The translations under genes were made by a program, and so were the position numbers. A stretch of 8,582 bases of DNA from Candidatus Omnitrophota bacterium. GTDB taxonomy: Bacteria > Omnitrophota > Koll11 > Gorgyraeales > Gorgyraeaceae. The stretch is from NCBI GenBank assembly GCA_018818505.1, contig JAHIRR010000138.1, positions 1 to 8,582 on the forward strand, written 5' to 3'. Shown here in pieces: positions 1 to 6,031 of the stretch. How positions within the stretch are numbered: position 1 is the first letter of the stretch; each line of letters opens with the position of its first letter. The notes under the pieces were generated by a model. The model saw only the letters and a program-made list of their open reading frames with translations. It did no database searches and was not told the DNA's origin.

Positions 1-671
1 AGAGTTGTTATCTCAACCCAAATTCCTAATCTTTTCATTATCCTTATAGAATTAAGTACTGGCTCGAGATGAGCTTTACACATATCGCGATAAAAATCCT
101 CTCTGAATGACTTGAGATCCACATTGGCTGCGTCCAAATAAGGCCTGATTGTCTTTAGCGCGTCTTCTGTCATGTAGCCATTTGTCACAAAAATATTAGA
201 AAGCCCTGCCTCTTTGGCAAGCCTTGCAGTATCATAGGCATATTCAAAGAATATGGTCGGCTCTGTGTATGTATAAGAGATACTTTTGCACTTATTTTTC
301 TTTGCGCATTCAATAATGTCTTCAGGCTTTAACTCAGGTCTCCGAACTCCGAACTCCGAACTCCGAACTTTCAGGGATGTCTGCGATATCTGCCAGTTCT
401 GGCAAAAAGGGCATTTAAAATTACATCCTATGGTCGCGATTGAATAAGAAAACGTTCCTGGCAAAAAATGATAGATGGGTTTTTTTTCAATTGGATCAAC
501 GTGTGAGGCAATTACATCTGCATATACATGCGTATAAAGCGTGCCTTTTGCATTATTTCTTACACCGCATATACCAAACTTACCCTCTGCAATCGTACAG
601 CGATGGCTACATAGACCGCAGCGCACCTTCCCATCACCCAACCTTTTATACAACATCGCCTCTCTTATCAT
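1..671 (-). CDS. amrS: AmrS-type radical SAM enzyme (AmmeMemoRadiSam system), 3' end outside window
   Basis: The minus-strand frame is open from the ATG at 669-671 to the window edge: 223 codons, C-terminus missing. I translated it codon by codon and found no stop. The N-terminus has the cysteine pattern typical of this family, C18-x2-C21-x3-C25 and C35 (CGLCSHRC, then GICGVR). The radical SAM cluster motif is C83-x3-C87-x2-C90 (CNFKCPFCQNW). 'SYTYTEPTIFFEYAYDTA' and 'NVDLKSF' are further family hallmarks. Members resemble pyruvate formate-lyase activating enzymes: they bind 4Fe-4S and SAM and generate a 5'-deoxyadenosyl radical in the cytoplasm. The substrate of the AmmeMemoRadiSam group is not established. 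The start is chosen because ATG overlaps the nth stop as ATGA (translational coupling) and MIREAMLYKRL matches the usual family N-terminus; an ATG at 654-656 is the alternative. A 7-bp tandem repeat interrupts the frame at residues 102-111. Confidence 0.9.
   Translation of the reverse strand, partial: MIREAMLYKRLGDGKVRCGLCSHRCTIAEGKFGICGVRNNAKGTLYTHVYADVIASHVDPIEKKPIYHFLPGTFSYSIATIGCNFKCPFCQNWQISQTSLKVRSSEFGVRRPELKPEDIIECAKKNKCKSISYTYTEPTIFFEYAYDTARLAKEAGLSNIFVTNGYMTEDALKTIRPYLDAANVDLKSFREDFYRDMCKAHLEPVLNSIRIMKRLGIWVEITT
341..368 (-). repeat. Four tandem copies of a 7-bp repeat inside amrS
   Basis: The plus strand reads TCCGAAC four times in a row without a mismatch (GTTCGGA on the coding strand). 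It encodes VRSSEFGVRR at residues 102-111, between the QNWQISQ segment after the FeS motif and 'LKPEDII', where a short variable loop is expected. Seven is not a multiple of three, so gain or loss of one unit would shift the reading frame. Confidence 0.95.
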
Positions 672-1306
672 ATTTTATTTGCAGAAGGACAAAGTTTAGC
701 TAATGGACACTGCGAACACAAAGGGCTTCTGGCATTACAAATTGCCCTGCCATGGTCAACCATCATATAATTAAAATCAAACCAGTCTTTTTTTGGCACG
801 ATCTTTAAAAGGTCTTGCTCTATCTTATTTGGATCACTTGCACTGCTCAATCCTAATCTTCCAGAAAGTCTTTTTACATGCGTGTCAACAGCTATGCCTT
901 CTGCCTTTTTAAAGCCACCTGATAAAACTATATTTGCTGTCTTGCGCGCCACACCTGCTAAAGAAATAAGCCCGTCCATGCTATCCGGGACCTTTCCTTT
1001 AAAATCTTTCACTATTCTTTTCGAGGCAGCAATAATATTCTTTGCCTTATTCCTGTAAAAACCTGTTGAGTGGATCTCTTTCTCTAAAGTAGTCTGTCTT
1101 GCCTTTGCAAAACCCTGCACTGTCTTGTATTTTTTGAAAAGACCTGGCGTTATCTTATTGACTCTTTTGTCAGTACACTGGGCAGAGAGAATTGTGGCTA
1201 TTAAGATCCGAAAGGATGTCTTGTGGTGCAGCGCAGTGTGACTTCGAGGATAACTCTTACGTAATATATTTATTATGTCTACTACTCTATCCTCACTGGA
1301 CTTCAT
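668..1306 (-). CDS. nth: Endonuclease III (DNA glycosylase/AP lyase)
   Basis: A 212-residue protein, matching the usual length (E. coli Nth is 211). It removes oxidised pyrimidines from DNA and cleaves the resulting abasic site in base excision repair. Helix-hairpin-helix segment LAGVARKTAN (116-125) carries the catalytic lysine K122, and VDTH carries the catalytic aspartate D141. The C-terminal 4Fe-4S cluster is complete: C190-x6-C197-x2-C200-x5-C206. The frame extends upstream to 1378, but those 24 codons overlap the preceding gene and look unlike Nth, so I place the start at the ATG at 1304-1306; no strong ribosome binding site precedes it. It begins 16 bases after the RnfD-like stop and its TGA overlaps the amrS ATG by four bases. 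Odd point: the usual LPGVG hairpin reads LAGVA. Confidence 0.93.
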   Translation of the reverse strand: MKSSEDRVVDIINILRKSYPRSHTALHHKTSFRILIATILSAQCTDKRVNKITPGLFKKYKTVQGFAKARQTTLEKEIHSTGFYRNKAKNIIAASKRIVKDFKGKVPDSMDGLISLAGVARKTANIVLSGGFKKAEGIAVDTHVKRLSGRLGLSSASDPNKIEQDLLKIVPKKDWFDFNYMMVDHGRAICNARSPLCSQCPLAKLCPSANKI

Positions 1307-1322
1307 TATGTCTTTTTGATTC

Positions 1323-2057
1323 TCATGATCTTCTTCTTTCAAGCAGCGCACCCAAAAAATTAGCCCCCAGCAAGGCATAAAGCTCTACCTCTAATGAAAC
1401 TCCAAACTCATAGAACGCGAAGATAAACGCAGCAACACCCATGCCGAATAGTATCTTTGACCTGCGTCTTACAGGCGTTGTCCTTGGCTCGATCATCATG
1501 ACAAAGATAAAGAAATAATTAAGATATCCGAATATGTCTAAAAGAGACACATTATAAAGGAATGCCTGCGGGCCATATAGAAAAAGCGAGGTAATAAAGA
1601 AACTTACGATCAGGCTAAGCCTTTTTATCCTTGAGGCAAAATAAATACCTAGTGGAACAAGAATATACCATGAGTACGCTGTCTTCCACTCTGTATACGC
1701 CCCAAAAAGCAACACCACTATAAAGATCCCTAAGGCAGCAGGATTAAATATATGCGACTTGCGGAATCTAATAACATGTTTGGAGACTATTGCAAATATG
1801 CTGGCCAGGGCTAAAATCAACCAACTCTCCTGGCTCGATAAAACATACCCTATGATCAAACCAGTCACGATCGAGCTTTCAGTCACTGTAATCTTTTTAT
1901 TCTTCAGATAATTGATCAATGTATCTGAAACCACTGAAAATAAAATAGCTATAAAAATTGCTAAAGGAAACAGAAAATCTTTTTCTATGAAAGCGAGATA
2001 TGCGGCAAATAATCCTAAAAAAAGACTGAGCTGAACTTTTATCGATGGTAGTTTCAT
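1323..2057 (-). CDS. Short RnfD/NqrB-family membrane protein
   Basis: A 244-residue, very hydrophobic protein with roughly seven to nine membrane segments. Family marks: 'SSIVTGLIIGYVL' (61-73), 'SKHVIRFRKSHIFNPAALG' (92-110) with the FNPAA block of NqrB/RnfD, and 'MMIEPRTTP' (187-195), resembling the D/E-P-x-T-(S/T)-P element. RnfD and NqrB are membrane subunits of ion-translocating, flavin-bearing electron transport complexes and are usually about 350-400 residues. This one is clearly shorter, and I do not see the S/T-x-A-T-type motif used for covalent FMN attachment. No rnfA, B, C, E or G gene lies nearby. The start is supported by an AGGAG box 11 bases upstream of the ATG at 2055-2057; the gene starts 18 bases after the preceding stop. 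Family assignment is good; a stand-alone electron-transfer role is inference. Confidence 0.78.
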   Translation of the reverse strand: MKLPSIKVQLSLFLGLFAAYLAFIEKDFLFPLAIFIAILFSVVSDTLINYLKNKKITVTESSIVTGLIIGYVLSSQESWLILALASIFAIVSKHVIRFRKSHIFNPAALGIFIVVLLFGAYTEWKTAYSWYILVPLGIYFASRIKRLSLIVSFFITSLFLYGPQAFLYNVSLLDIFGYLNYFFIFVMMIEPRTTPVRRRSKILFGMGVAAFIFAFYEFGVSLEVELYALLGANFLGALLERRRS

Positions 2058-2075
2058 AATAGACGGTTCTCCTTT

Positions 2076-2549
2076 CTACTTAAGTCCGGATCTTATATGG
2101 CGTGGTGTTAGGTCAATAATTTCTTCTACCTGCATCTCTATCAAATATTCTGGCTTGGGTAAAAGTGCTTCTGGATGGCGAGGATGGCCTTTCTGGCCCT
2201 GGATATTTTTGAGAAGTCTCTGAGAAATCCTCTTTATAATCTTTTGTTCCCATTTTTTTACAGTATCAGAGCGCAGGGCCTTTTCCTTTACCATCTTTGC
2301 CACACCCTTTAAACAATACCCCATAAACTTATGCTCGTCAACAGCTGTTATGCTAATATGTGGATTCAACTTGAGATTTTCGTAGGTCCTTTCCTTATAC
2401 ACATCGAGTAGATACACCTTTCCCTCTTCCTCTATATCCACTATGCCTTTACAGGAATTATGCGGTCGGCCTTTTTCATCTATGGTTGTAACAATAGTAT
2501 AAGGCTGTTTATGAAAAAAACTTACTATCCCGGAGTTTAATTTTTTCAT
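2076..2549 (-). CDS. Pyridoxamine 5'-phosphate oxidase-like split-barrel flavoprotein
   Basis: A 157-residue soluble protein. The N-terminal half has the split-barrel pattern of the PNPOx-like family: 'QPYTIVTTIDEKGRPHNSCKG' (about 15-35), 'GKVYLLDVYKERTYENLKLNPHISITAVD' (about 43-71) and 'GYCLKGVAKMV'. Members bind FMN, F420 or heme and include oxidoreductases and sequestering proteins; the substrate cannot be told from sequence. The basic stretch 'KKWEQKIIKRISQRLLKNIQGQKGHPRHPE' (about 98-127) sits before a last strand 'EYLIEMQVEEIIDLTP'. The start at ATG 2547-2549 follows an AAGGAAA box 4 bases upstream that lies inside the end of the previous gene; the two genes are 1 base apart, suggesting coupled translation. 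With the RnfD-like gene next in line, a shared flavin or redox role is possible but unproven. Confidence 0.82.
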   Translation of the reverse strand: MKKLNSGIVSFFHKQPYTIVTTIDEKGRPHNSCKGIVDIEEEGKVYLLDVYKERTYENLKLNPHISITAVDEHKFMGYCLKGVAKMVKEKALRSDTVKKWEQKIIKRISQRLLKNIQGQKGHPRHPEALLPKPEYLIEMQVEEIIDLTPRHIRSGLK

Positions 2550-2550
2550 G

Positions 2551-2976
2551 TTATTTCCTTATAAAATCAACGTATATTGCCAATGCCAGAGCCAATGCAG
2601 ATGAGATGAATATAAAAAAGTAATTTATCTTATCCTTTTTCGAGCTTAATTTACAAACTATAGTTCCTAATACCTCTTGATCGTGTTCTGAAAGTTCTTT
2701 CTTATTGAGCAACTTATCCTTTAACCCTGTATTATCTAATTCTCTCTGTAAAATCTGATCATACCTGAATTTATAGACAAAAAATATAAAAAATCCAACT
2801 ACACCTATATACCACAGTGATTTGGCAAAAACCGGGTTAGTACCTAAAACCAGAGGCATTGCCCTCAAAGATATCACAGCAATAAGCGCAATAAAGAAAA
2901 GTACCCATGACACTGCAGACTCTTTACATGTCTTTAGCTTAAAACAATCATAACATACAAATTTCTTGTCCTTCAT
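2551..2976 (-). CDS. Small membrane protein with N-terminal Cys motif, unknown function
   Basis: A 141-residue protein I do not recognise as a named family. It begins with a cysteine cluster, C8-x2-C11-x5-C17 (VCYDCFKLKTCKES), which could bind a metal or form a disulfide. Two hydrophobic segments follow at about residues 23-45 and 52-68 (WYIGVVGFFIFFVYKF). Then comes a charged linker of about 45 residues, and a third hydrophobic segment lies near the C-terminus (about 118-136, YFFIFISSALALALAIYV). With the cytosolic N-terminus carrying the Cys cluster, three spans would put the C-terminus outside. It is the first gene of the five-gene run ending in amrS. A strong promoter sits 9 bases upstream of its ATG and there is no Shine-Dalgarno sequence, so it is probably translated from an almost leaderless mRNA. 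Coding status is supported by its tight 1-base junction with the next gene. Confidence 0.75.
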   Translation of the reverse strand: MKDKKFVCYDCFKLKTCKESAVSWVLFFIALIAVISLRAMPLVLGTNPVFAKSLWYIGVVGFFIFFVYKFRYDQILQRELDNTGLKDKLLNKKELSEHDQEVLGTIVCKLSSKKDKINYFFIFISSALALALAIYVDFIRK

Positions 2977-2985
2977 GGTGTATAT

Positions 2986-3014
2986 ATGATACTACTGTGG
3001 GCTTATTGAGTCAA
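2986..3014 (-). promoter_or_regulatory. Sigma-70-type promoter of the five-gene operon
   Basis: On the minus strand the -35 box TTGACT (3009-3014) and -10 box TATCAT (2986-2991) are separated by exactly 17 bases; each differs from consensus at one position. The -10 box ends 9 bases before the ATG at 2974-2976, so transcription should begin around 2979, giving a 5' untranslated region of only about 2-4 bases. This also explains the lack of a Shine-Dalgarno sequence for that gene. Confidence 0.72.
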
Positions 3015-3037
3015 GATAAGGTCTTTTACAATTTCCC

Positions 3038-3562
3038 TTATGACCGTCCAAACCCTATCGGGCCTTTTGGTTTTGGCGGAGGATCAGGTGGTGGTGGCAT
3101 AAGAGATTTCATAATCTCAAATATGGCTATTACATATTTATCCTGTTTATCCATGCGTTTTTCAAGTTCTTCCAGCTTTTCCGCCAGTTCTTTATGCGTA
3201 GCAAGGATATGCTTCAGCCTTACAAAGGCCCGCATAATAGCAATATTTACCTGTATTGCGCGTTTACTTCGCAATACACTGGACAACATTGCCACTCCTT
3301 GTTCAGTAAAAGCATATGGTAACTTGCGCATCCCACCCCAACTTGAAGTCACAATTTGTGACTTCAAGTTCATAACCTCTTGCCTTGTAAGGAGAAAAGT
3401 AAAATCGCTAGGGAACCTTTCGATGTTACGCTTTACTGCCTGAATCAATGCTTTCGGCTCAACTCCATACAATTCAGCCAAATACATGCTTAACATAACC
3501 TTTTGCCCGCGAATTACAAATATTCTGCGCTCAATCACCTCCTGCGGAATAAGCTCTCTCAT
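3038..3562 (-). CDS. ORF6N-domain DNA-binding protein
   Basis: A 174-residue protein whose N-terminal 110 or so residues match the ORF6N domain known from phage antirepressor-like and bacterial proteins: 'IFVIRGQKVMLSMYLAELYGVEPKALIQAVKRN' (about 14-46), 'RFPSDFTFLLTRQE' and 'SQIVTSSWGGMRKLPYAFTEQGVAMLSSVLRS'. A helical, probably coiled-coil stretch follows (LKHILATHKELAEKLEELEKRMDKQ, about 116-140), then a Pro-rich tail (MPPPPDPPPKPKGPIGFG). The domain is thought to bind DNA; the target here is unknown. The start is fixed by an AGGAGG box (3568-3573) 5 bases before the ATG at 3560-3562. A dyad at 3584-3603, just upstream, could be its own operator. The gene stands alone, with its own upstream region and a separate promoter after it. 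A perfect 31-bp palindrome lies inside it at 3340-3370. Confidence 0.88.
   Translation of the reverse strand: MRELIPQEVIERRIFVIRGQKVMLSMYLAELYGVEPKALIQAVKRNIERFPSDFTFLLTRQEVMNLKSQIVTSSWGGMRKLPYAFTEQGVAMLSSVLRSKRAIQVNIAIMRAFVRLKHILATHKELAEKLEELEKRMDKQDKYVIAIFEIMKSLMPPPPDPPPKPKGPIGFGRS
3340..3370. repeat. Perfect 15-bp inverted repeat within the ORF6N gene
   Basis: Arms 3340-3354 and 3356-3370 are exact reverse complements around a single T at 3355. The plus strand runs from AACTTGAAGTCACAA into its mirror. The segment encodes the family-conserved stretch NLKSQIVTSS. It can act as a strong mRNA hairpin or as a symmetric protein-binding site. Confidence 0.95.
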
Positions 3563-3583
3563 TGCTGCCTCCTTTCTGTTCTA

Positions 3584-3603
3584 GGTAATCACAGGTTATG
3601 ACC
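3584..3603. promoter_or_regulatory. Putative operator: 20-bp dyad upstream of the ORF6N gene
   Basis: The sequence GGTAATCACAGGTTATGACC has two-fold symmetry at 14 of 20 positions, with the regular pattern GGTnATnACnnGTnATnACC. It lies between the ribosome binding site (3568-3573) and a TATATA element (3610-3615) that could be a -10 box on the minus strand, although no convincing -35 box lies at the right distance. That position suits a repressor that blocks initiation, possibly autoregulation. Confidence 0.4.
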
Positions 3604-3645
3604 ACCTACTATATAAGACACATCTGGAGGGCAATTTTCTTTCAA

Positions 3646-3671
3646 GAAAAATTACTTTTTTGTAATTTTTC
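3646..3671. repeat. AT-rich perfect hairpin with 10-bp stem
   Basis: GAAAAATTAC (3646-3655) and GTAATTTTTC (3662-3671) are exact reverse complements around TTTTTT. The left arm can also pair with AATTTTCTT just before it (about 3633-3641), giving a competing hairpin. It lies about 165 bases after the kinase stop and ahead of the ORF6N gene, so it may act as a weak terminator, but it lacks a GC-rich stem. Confidence 0.5.
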
Positions 3672-3674
3672 GCA

Positions 3675-3718
3675 GTCTCGCCGAAGCCAAGTACGAAAGT
3701 TGCTTGGCGTAGGCGGAC
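3675..3718. repeat. REP-like palindromic element with GAAA tetraloop
   Basis: Paired blocks nest around one centre: GTC (3675-3677) with GAC (3716-3718), CGCC (3679-3682) with GGCG (3712-3715), GCCAAG (3686-3691) with CTTGGC (3703-3708), and AC with GT (3693-3694, 3699-3700) closing a GAAA loop. Small opposed internal loops (gaa/gta) separate the blocks. This looks like a dispersed extragenic palindrome rather than a terminator, since no T-run follows on either strand. Only one copy is visible in the window. Confidence 0.6.
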
Positions 3719-3836
3719 AAAAATCTTTCAATTATTTTAGGAAATTTAAAAATCGGAAGGGATTTTAAGTGATAGGGGTACCTAAATAGAACGCCCCACC
3801 TACTCTTACTTTGCTATGGACATATTTAGATGATAT

Positions 3837-5993
3837 TTACAAGCAGTTCTCTGTTTCGCCTAGGGAGATTTTTTCGCCTATGTCGACATCCGTCTTAGTT
3901 GTTAAAGATAATCCTTCTTTGTTCAATCCTTCAATTATTTCTTGAACTCGCCCTATATCATTTTCTTGCATCCATACCAACTCTTCCTTTATAAAAGCAA
4001 CTATTTTTTCATCAAAGGAAGAGCGTTTATAGCTTTCATCTATCTCTTCTGGCCAAAAAGGGATAAACCCAGCCCTCATTGAGAAAAATTCTTGTTCCTT
4101 ATCGTGCTTTTTAGATTTCAAAAATATAACAGTAGAATTTGCATATTGAACAATAAATACTGTTTTTAATGAAATTATTGCCATATCTATATTTTTTCTT
4201 AACATATAATACCTTGCCAAACCAGCAAATTCCCATGCCCCAATTTTAATTTTGTCAGATTGTTTGATATAACCCACTATTTGACTATTAGTCAATTCTC
4301 CTGTTAATGCGTGTTCATCTTCTTGTCCGAAAGCGCCAGCATATTTTGCCCCCATTCTTTCCTTAAGCCATTTTAATGCGTTGCAATTAATTATGTAAAT
4401 AGCTTCCTCTATAGGTATATTATTTTCTTCTGACAACTTTGAAGCTGCAGTGTTAACTATGCGCCTTAGAAAGTCTCCTAATGCCTCATGTTCGCTCTGA
4501 TAATTAAAGTTAAATAACTCTGGGTGTTGTTTCAAAAAAGCTATGCCGCGTTTTTCTGGACTTTTTAAAAAAGTATATAGTTCACGAAAAGTCTTGGGCG
4601 TAAAATTTTTCATCCATTCGGCTTTATTAAAATCGTACAGCACTTCTTTTGCCTCAGCGCTTAATGCTTTCTCTCCTTTCTTTTTAACAGCTATTAAATG
4701 TTTAATATCATTTTTATGTTGCTGCAAAAATACTTTTCTTCTACTAATCTTAGCTGGTAAGCTTATAGTAAATGTAGCACCTTTTCCTGGTTTTGATTTA
4801 ACGGTAATTACCCCGTCATTATGCCCTACTGCATCTCTTACTATCGTAAGGCCTAATCCTGTGCCATCTTCCTTTGTTGTAAATAAGCCTTTCCATATTT
4901 TATTCATATTGCTTTTCGGTATACCAATACCATTATCGGTTATACTAACAATAACATTAGCGTTTACTTTATCGTACGTAGTAGTTACTTTGACAATAGA
5001 TTTATGCGGGTTTTTTAAATACTTCCACTTATGTGCCTCTTTTTCAATAGCATCTTTCGCATTAGTGCATAGATTGGTCCAGACAAAACAAATATCAGGA
5101 TAAAAGCGCAAATCTGGAATTTCTTTATCCAAATCTAACATCAATCTAAAATGCTCTCCTTTAATATAAGGGCCAAAGATCACCTCAGTTATTTCTTGCA
5201 ATGATTTATTTAAGTTATATTCGACTAAAACATCGGGCGTTAGCAGTGATTGCCTCATATCTTGCAATAACCCCATAAATGGCCTCATAGACGTTAAATA
5301 TTCTTTCATATCTTTTATTTTTTCTTTAAAATCTCCTTCTTGTTTTTCTAAAAACGCTATAAAATCCTCTGCAATTTTCATAGCTTCTTGTGCCGAATCA
5401 ATCGTAAGCTTAAAAACCTTTGATGATGTTTTCTGCCTATTCGTCAAATCAAAATTACTTATAATTATAGATGCTCTATTTATGTTTTTAATAACCTTGT
5501 CCATCTTTTCATATAATAAAACAGCCTCGTCATTAGTATGAAATTGTTCTTTTATAGTAAAACATATTTGGAACGGGGATTTGAAATGACCATATTCGTG
5601 AGCAAGCCGTTTCAAAACTTCTGTTTTTGAAATAAAATCGGATTCGTATATAAGGTCCATGGCAAGCTCTTTGTCAAAACTAACCAAAATAATAAGGGCA
5701 TCAATGACGTCTCCAAGTACAAATATCAGCATAGGTATAGATTGAAATCCGTAATACTCGCAACAAGATTTTACAAATTCTAGATCCTCACGATTAATCT
5801 TGTTTGTATTTTCAAGCTTGGTTAAAATCTCAGGTAGTTTCTTTTCCATAATGCTTATCATAAGGACATCCAAATTCTTGCCAACAGGGGCTCTTAAACA
5901 AAAACTACCCCATGCATAGGGACAGTCTAAATATAATCCTATTATTAGCATAAATATCAAAGCTATATTAATTATTCTAGTTATCTTTTTCAT
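3837..5993 (-). CDS. Histidine-kinase-like protein with large unrecognised C-terminal region
   Basis: A 718-residue protein. Residues 4-28 are a signal anchor or signal peptide, followed by CLRAPVG (32-38). A second fairly hydrophobic stretch is at about 86-106. 'LKRLAHEYGHFKSPFQI' (127-142) sits where an H-box would be, making H132 the likely phospho-acceptor, but HEYGH also fits a zinc-binding HExxH. A helical region to about 260 follows. The ATPase domain (about 270-413) is complete: N-box N307/N311 (NLCTNAKDAI), G1 box DNGIGIP (353-359), and FTTKEDGTGLGL (371-382). Residues 414-718 match nothing I can name; 'FFSMRAGFIPFW' (636-647) recalls the end of GNAT acetyltransferases, only weakly. 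No receiver domain or response regulator gene is nearby. The start is supported by AAAGGGA 7 bases before the ATG at 5991-5993. It has its own promoter and a structured leader. Confidence 0.82.
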   Translation of the reverse strand: MKKITRIINIALIFMLIIGLYLDCPYAWGSFCLRAPVGKNLDVLMISIMEKKLPEILTKLENTNKINREDLEFVKSCCEYYGFQSIPMLIFVLGDVIDALIILVSFDKELAMDLIYESDFISKTEVLKRLAHEYGHFKSPFQICFTIKEQFHTNDEAVLLYEKMDKVIKNINRASIIISNFDLTNRQKTSSKVFKLTIDSAQEAMKIAEDFIAFLEKQEGDFKEKIKDMKEYLTSMRPFMGLLQDMRQSLLTPDVLVEYNLNKSLQEITEVIFGPYIKGEHFRLMLDLDKEIPDLRFYPDICFVWTNLCTNAKDAIEKEAHKWKYLKNPHKSIVKVTTTYDKVNANVIVSITDNGIGIPKSNMNKIWKGLFTTKEDGTGLGLTIVRDAVGHNDGVITVKSKPGKGATFTISLPAKISRRKVFLQQHKNDIKHLIAVKKKGEKALSAEAKEVLYDFNKAEWMKNFTPKTFRELYTFLKSPEKRGIAFLKQHPELFNFNYQSEHEALGDFLRRIVNTAASKLSEENNIPIEEAIYIINCNALKWLKERMGAKYAGAFGQEDEHALTGELTNSQIVGYIKQSDKIKIGAWEFAGLARYYMLRKNIDMAIISLKTVFIVQYANSTVIFLKSKKHDKEQEFFSMRAGFIPFWPEEIDESYKRSSFDEKIVAFIKEELVWMQENDIGRVQEIIEGLNKEGLSLTTKTDVDIGEKISLGETENCL

Positions 5994-6008
5994 ATACTAA
6001 TCCCTTTT

Positions 6009-6031
6009 AAAAGCCCTTTCTATTACAGGGC
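6009..6031 (-). terminator. Second leader hairpin with T-run, just upstream of the kinase ribosome binding site
   Basis: On the minus strand GCCCT (6031-6027) pairs with AGGGC (6017-6013) around a 9-base loop, followed by TTTT (6012-6009). The AGGG of the nearby ribosome binding site (6005-6002) could pair with the same CCCT, so two folds compete: one frees the site, the other hides it. It could equally terminate read-through from the permease gene. Confidence 0.4.

Noticed and set aside
341..368. CRISPR-like array
   Set aside because: The units are 7 bp with no spacers; it is a simple tandem repeat in a coding frame.
440..703. 87-codon plus-strand frame at the left end
   Set aside because: It is antisense to the clear AmrS cysteine motifs and shows no recognisable protein features.
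1307..1378. 24-codon N-terminal extension of the nth frame
   Set aside because: It overlaps the end of the RnfD-like gene, has no Nth similarity, and the 212-residue form has the standard length.
2997..3443. 148-codon plus-strand frame opposite the ORF6N gene
   Set aside because: The Gly-rich part is only the complement of the Pro-rich tail; the real domain is on the minus strand.
3608..3634. Complete promoter for the ORF6N gene (TTGCCC with TATAGT or TATATA)
   Set aside because: The spacing is only 13-15 bases and the -35 box is poor, so I keep only the dyad as a candidate regulatory site.
3652..3813. 53-codon open minus-strand frame in the gap between the kinase and ORF6N genes
   Set aside because: It has no ATG or GTG start with a ribosome binding site and runs through the REP-like palindrome; its openness looks accidental.
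4543..5103. 186-codon plus-strand frame opposite the kinase gene
   Set aside because: It is antisense to the conserved ATPase domain, hydrophobic with no family features, and typical of a shadow frame.
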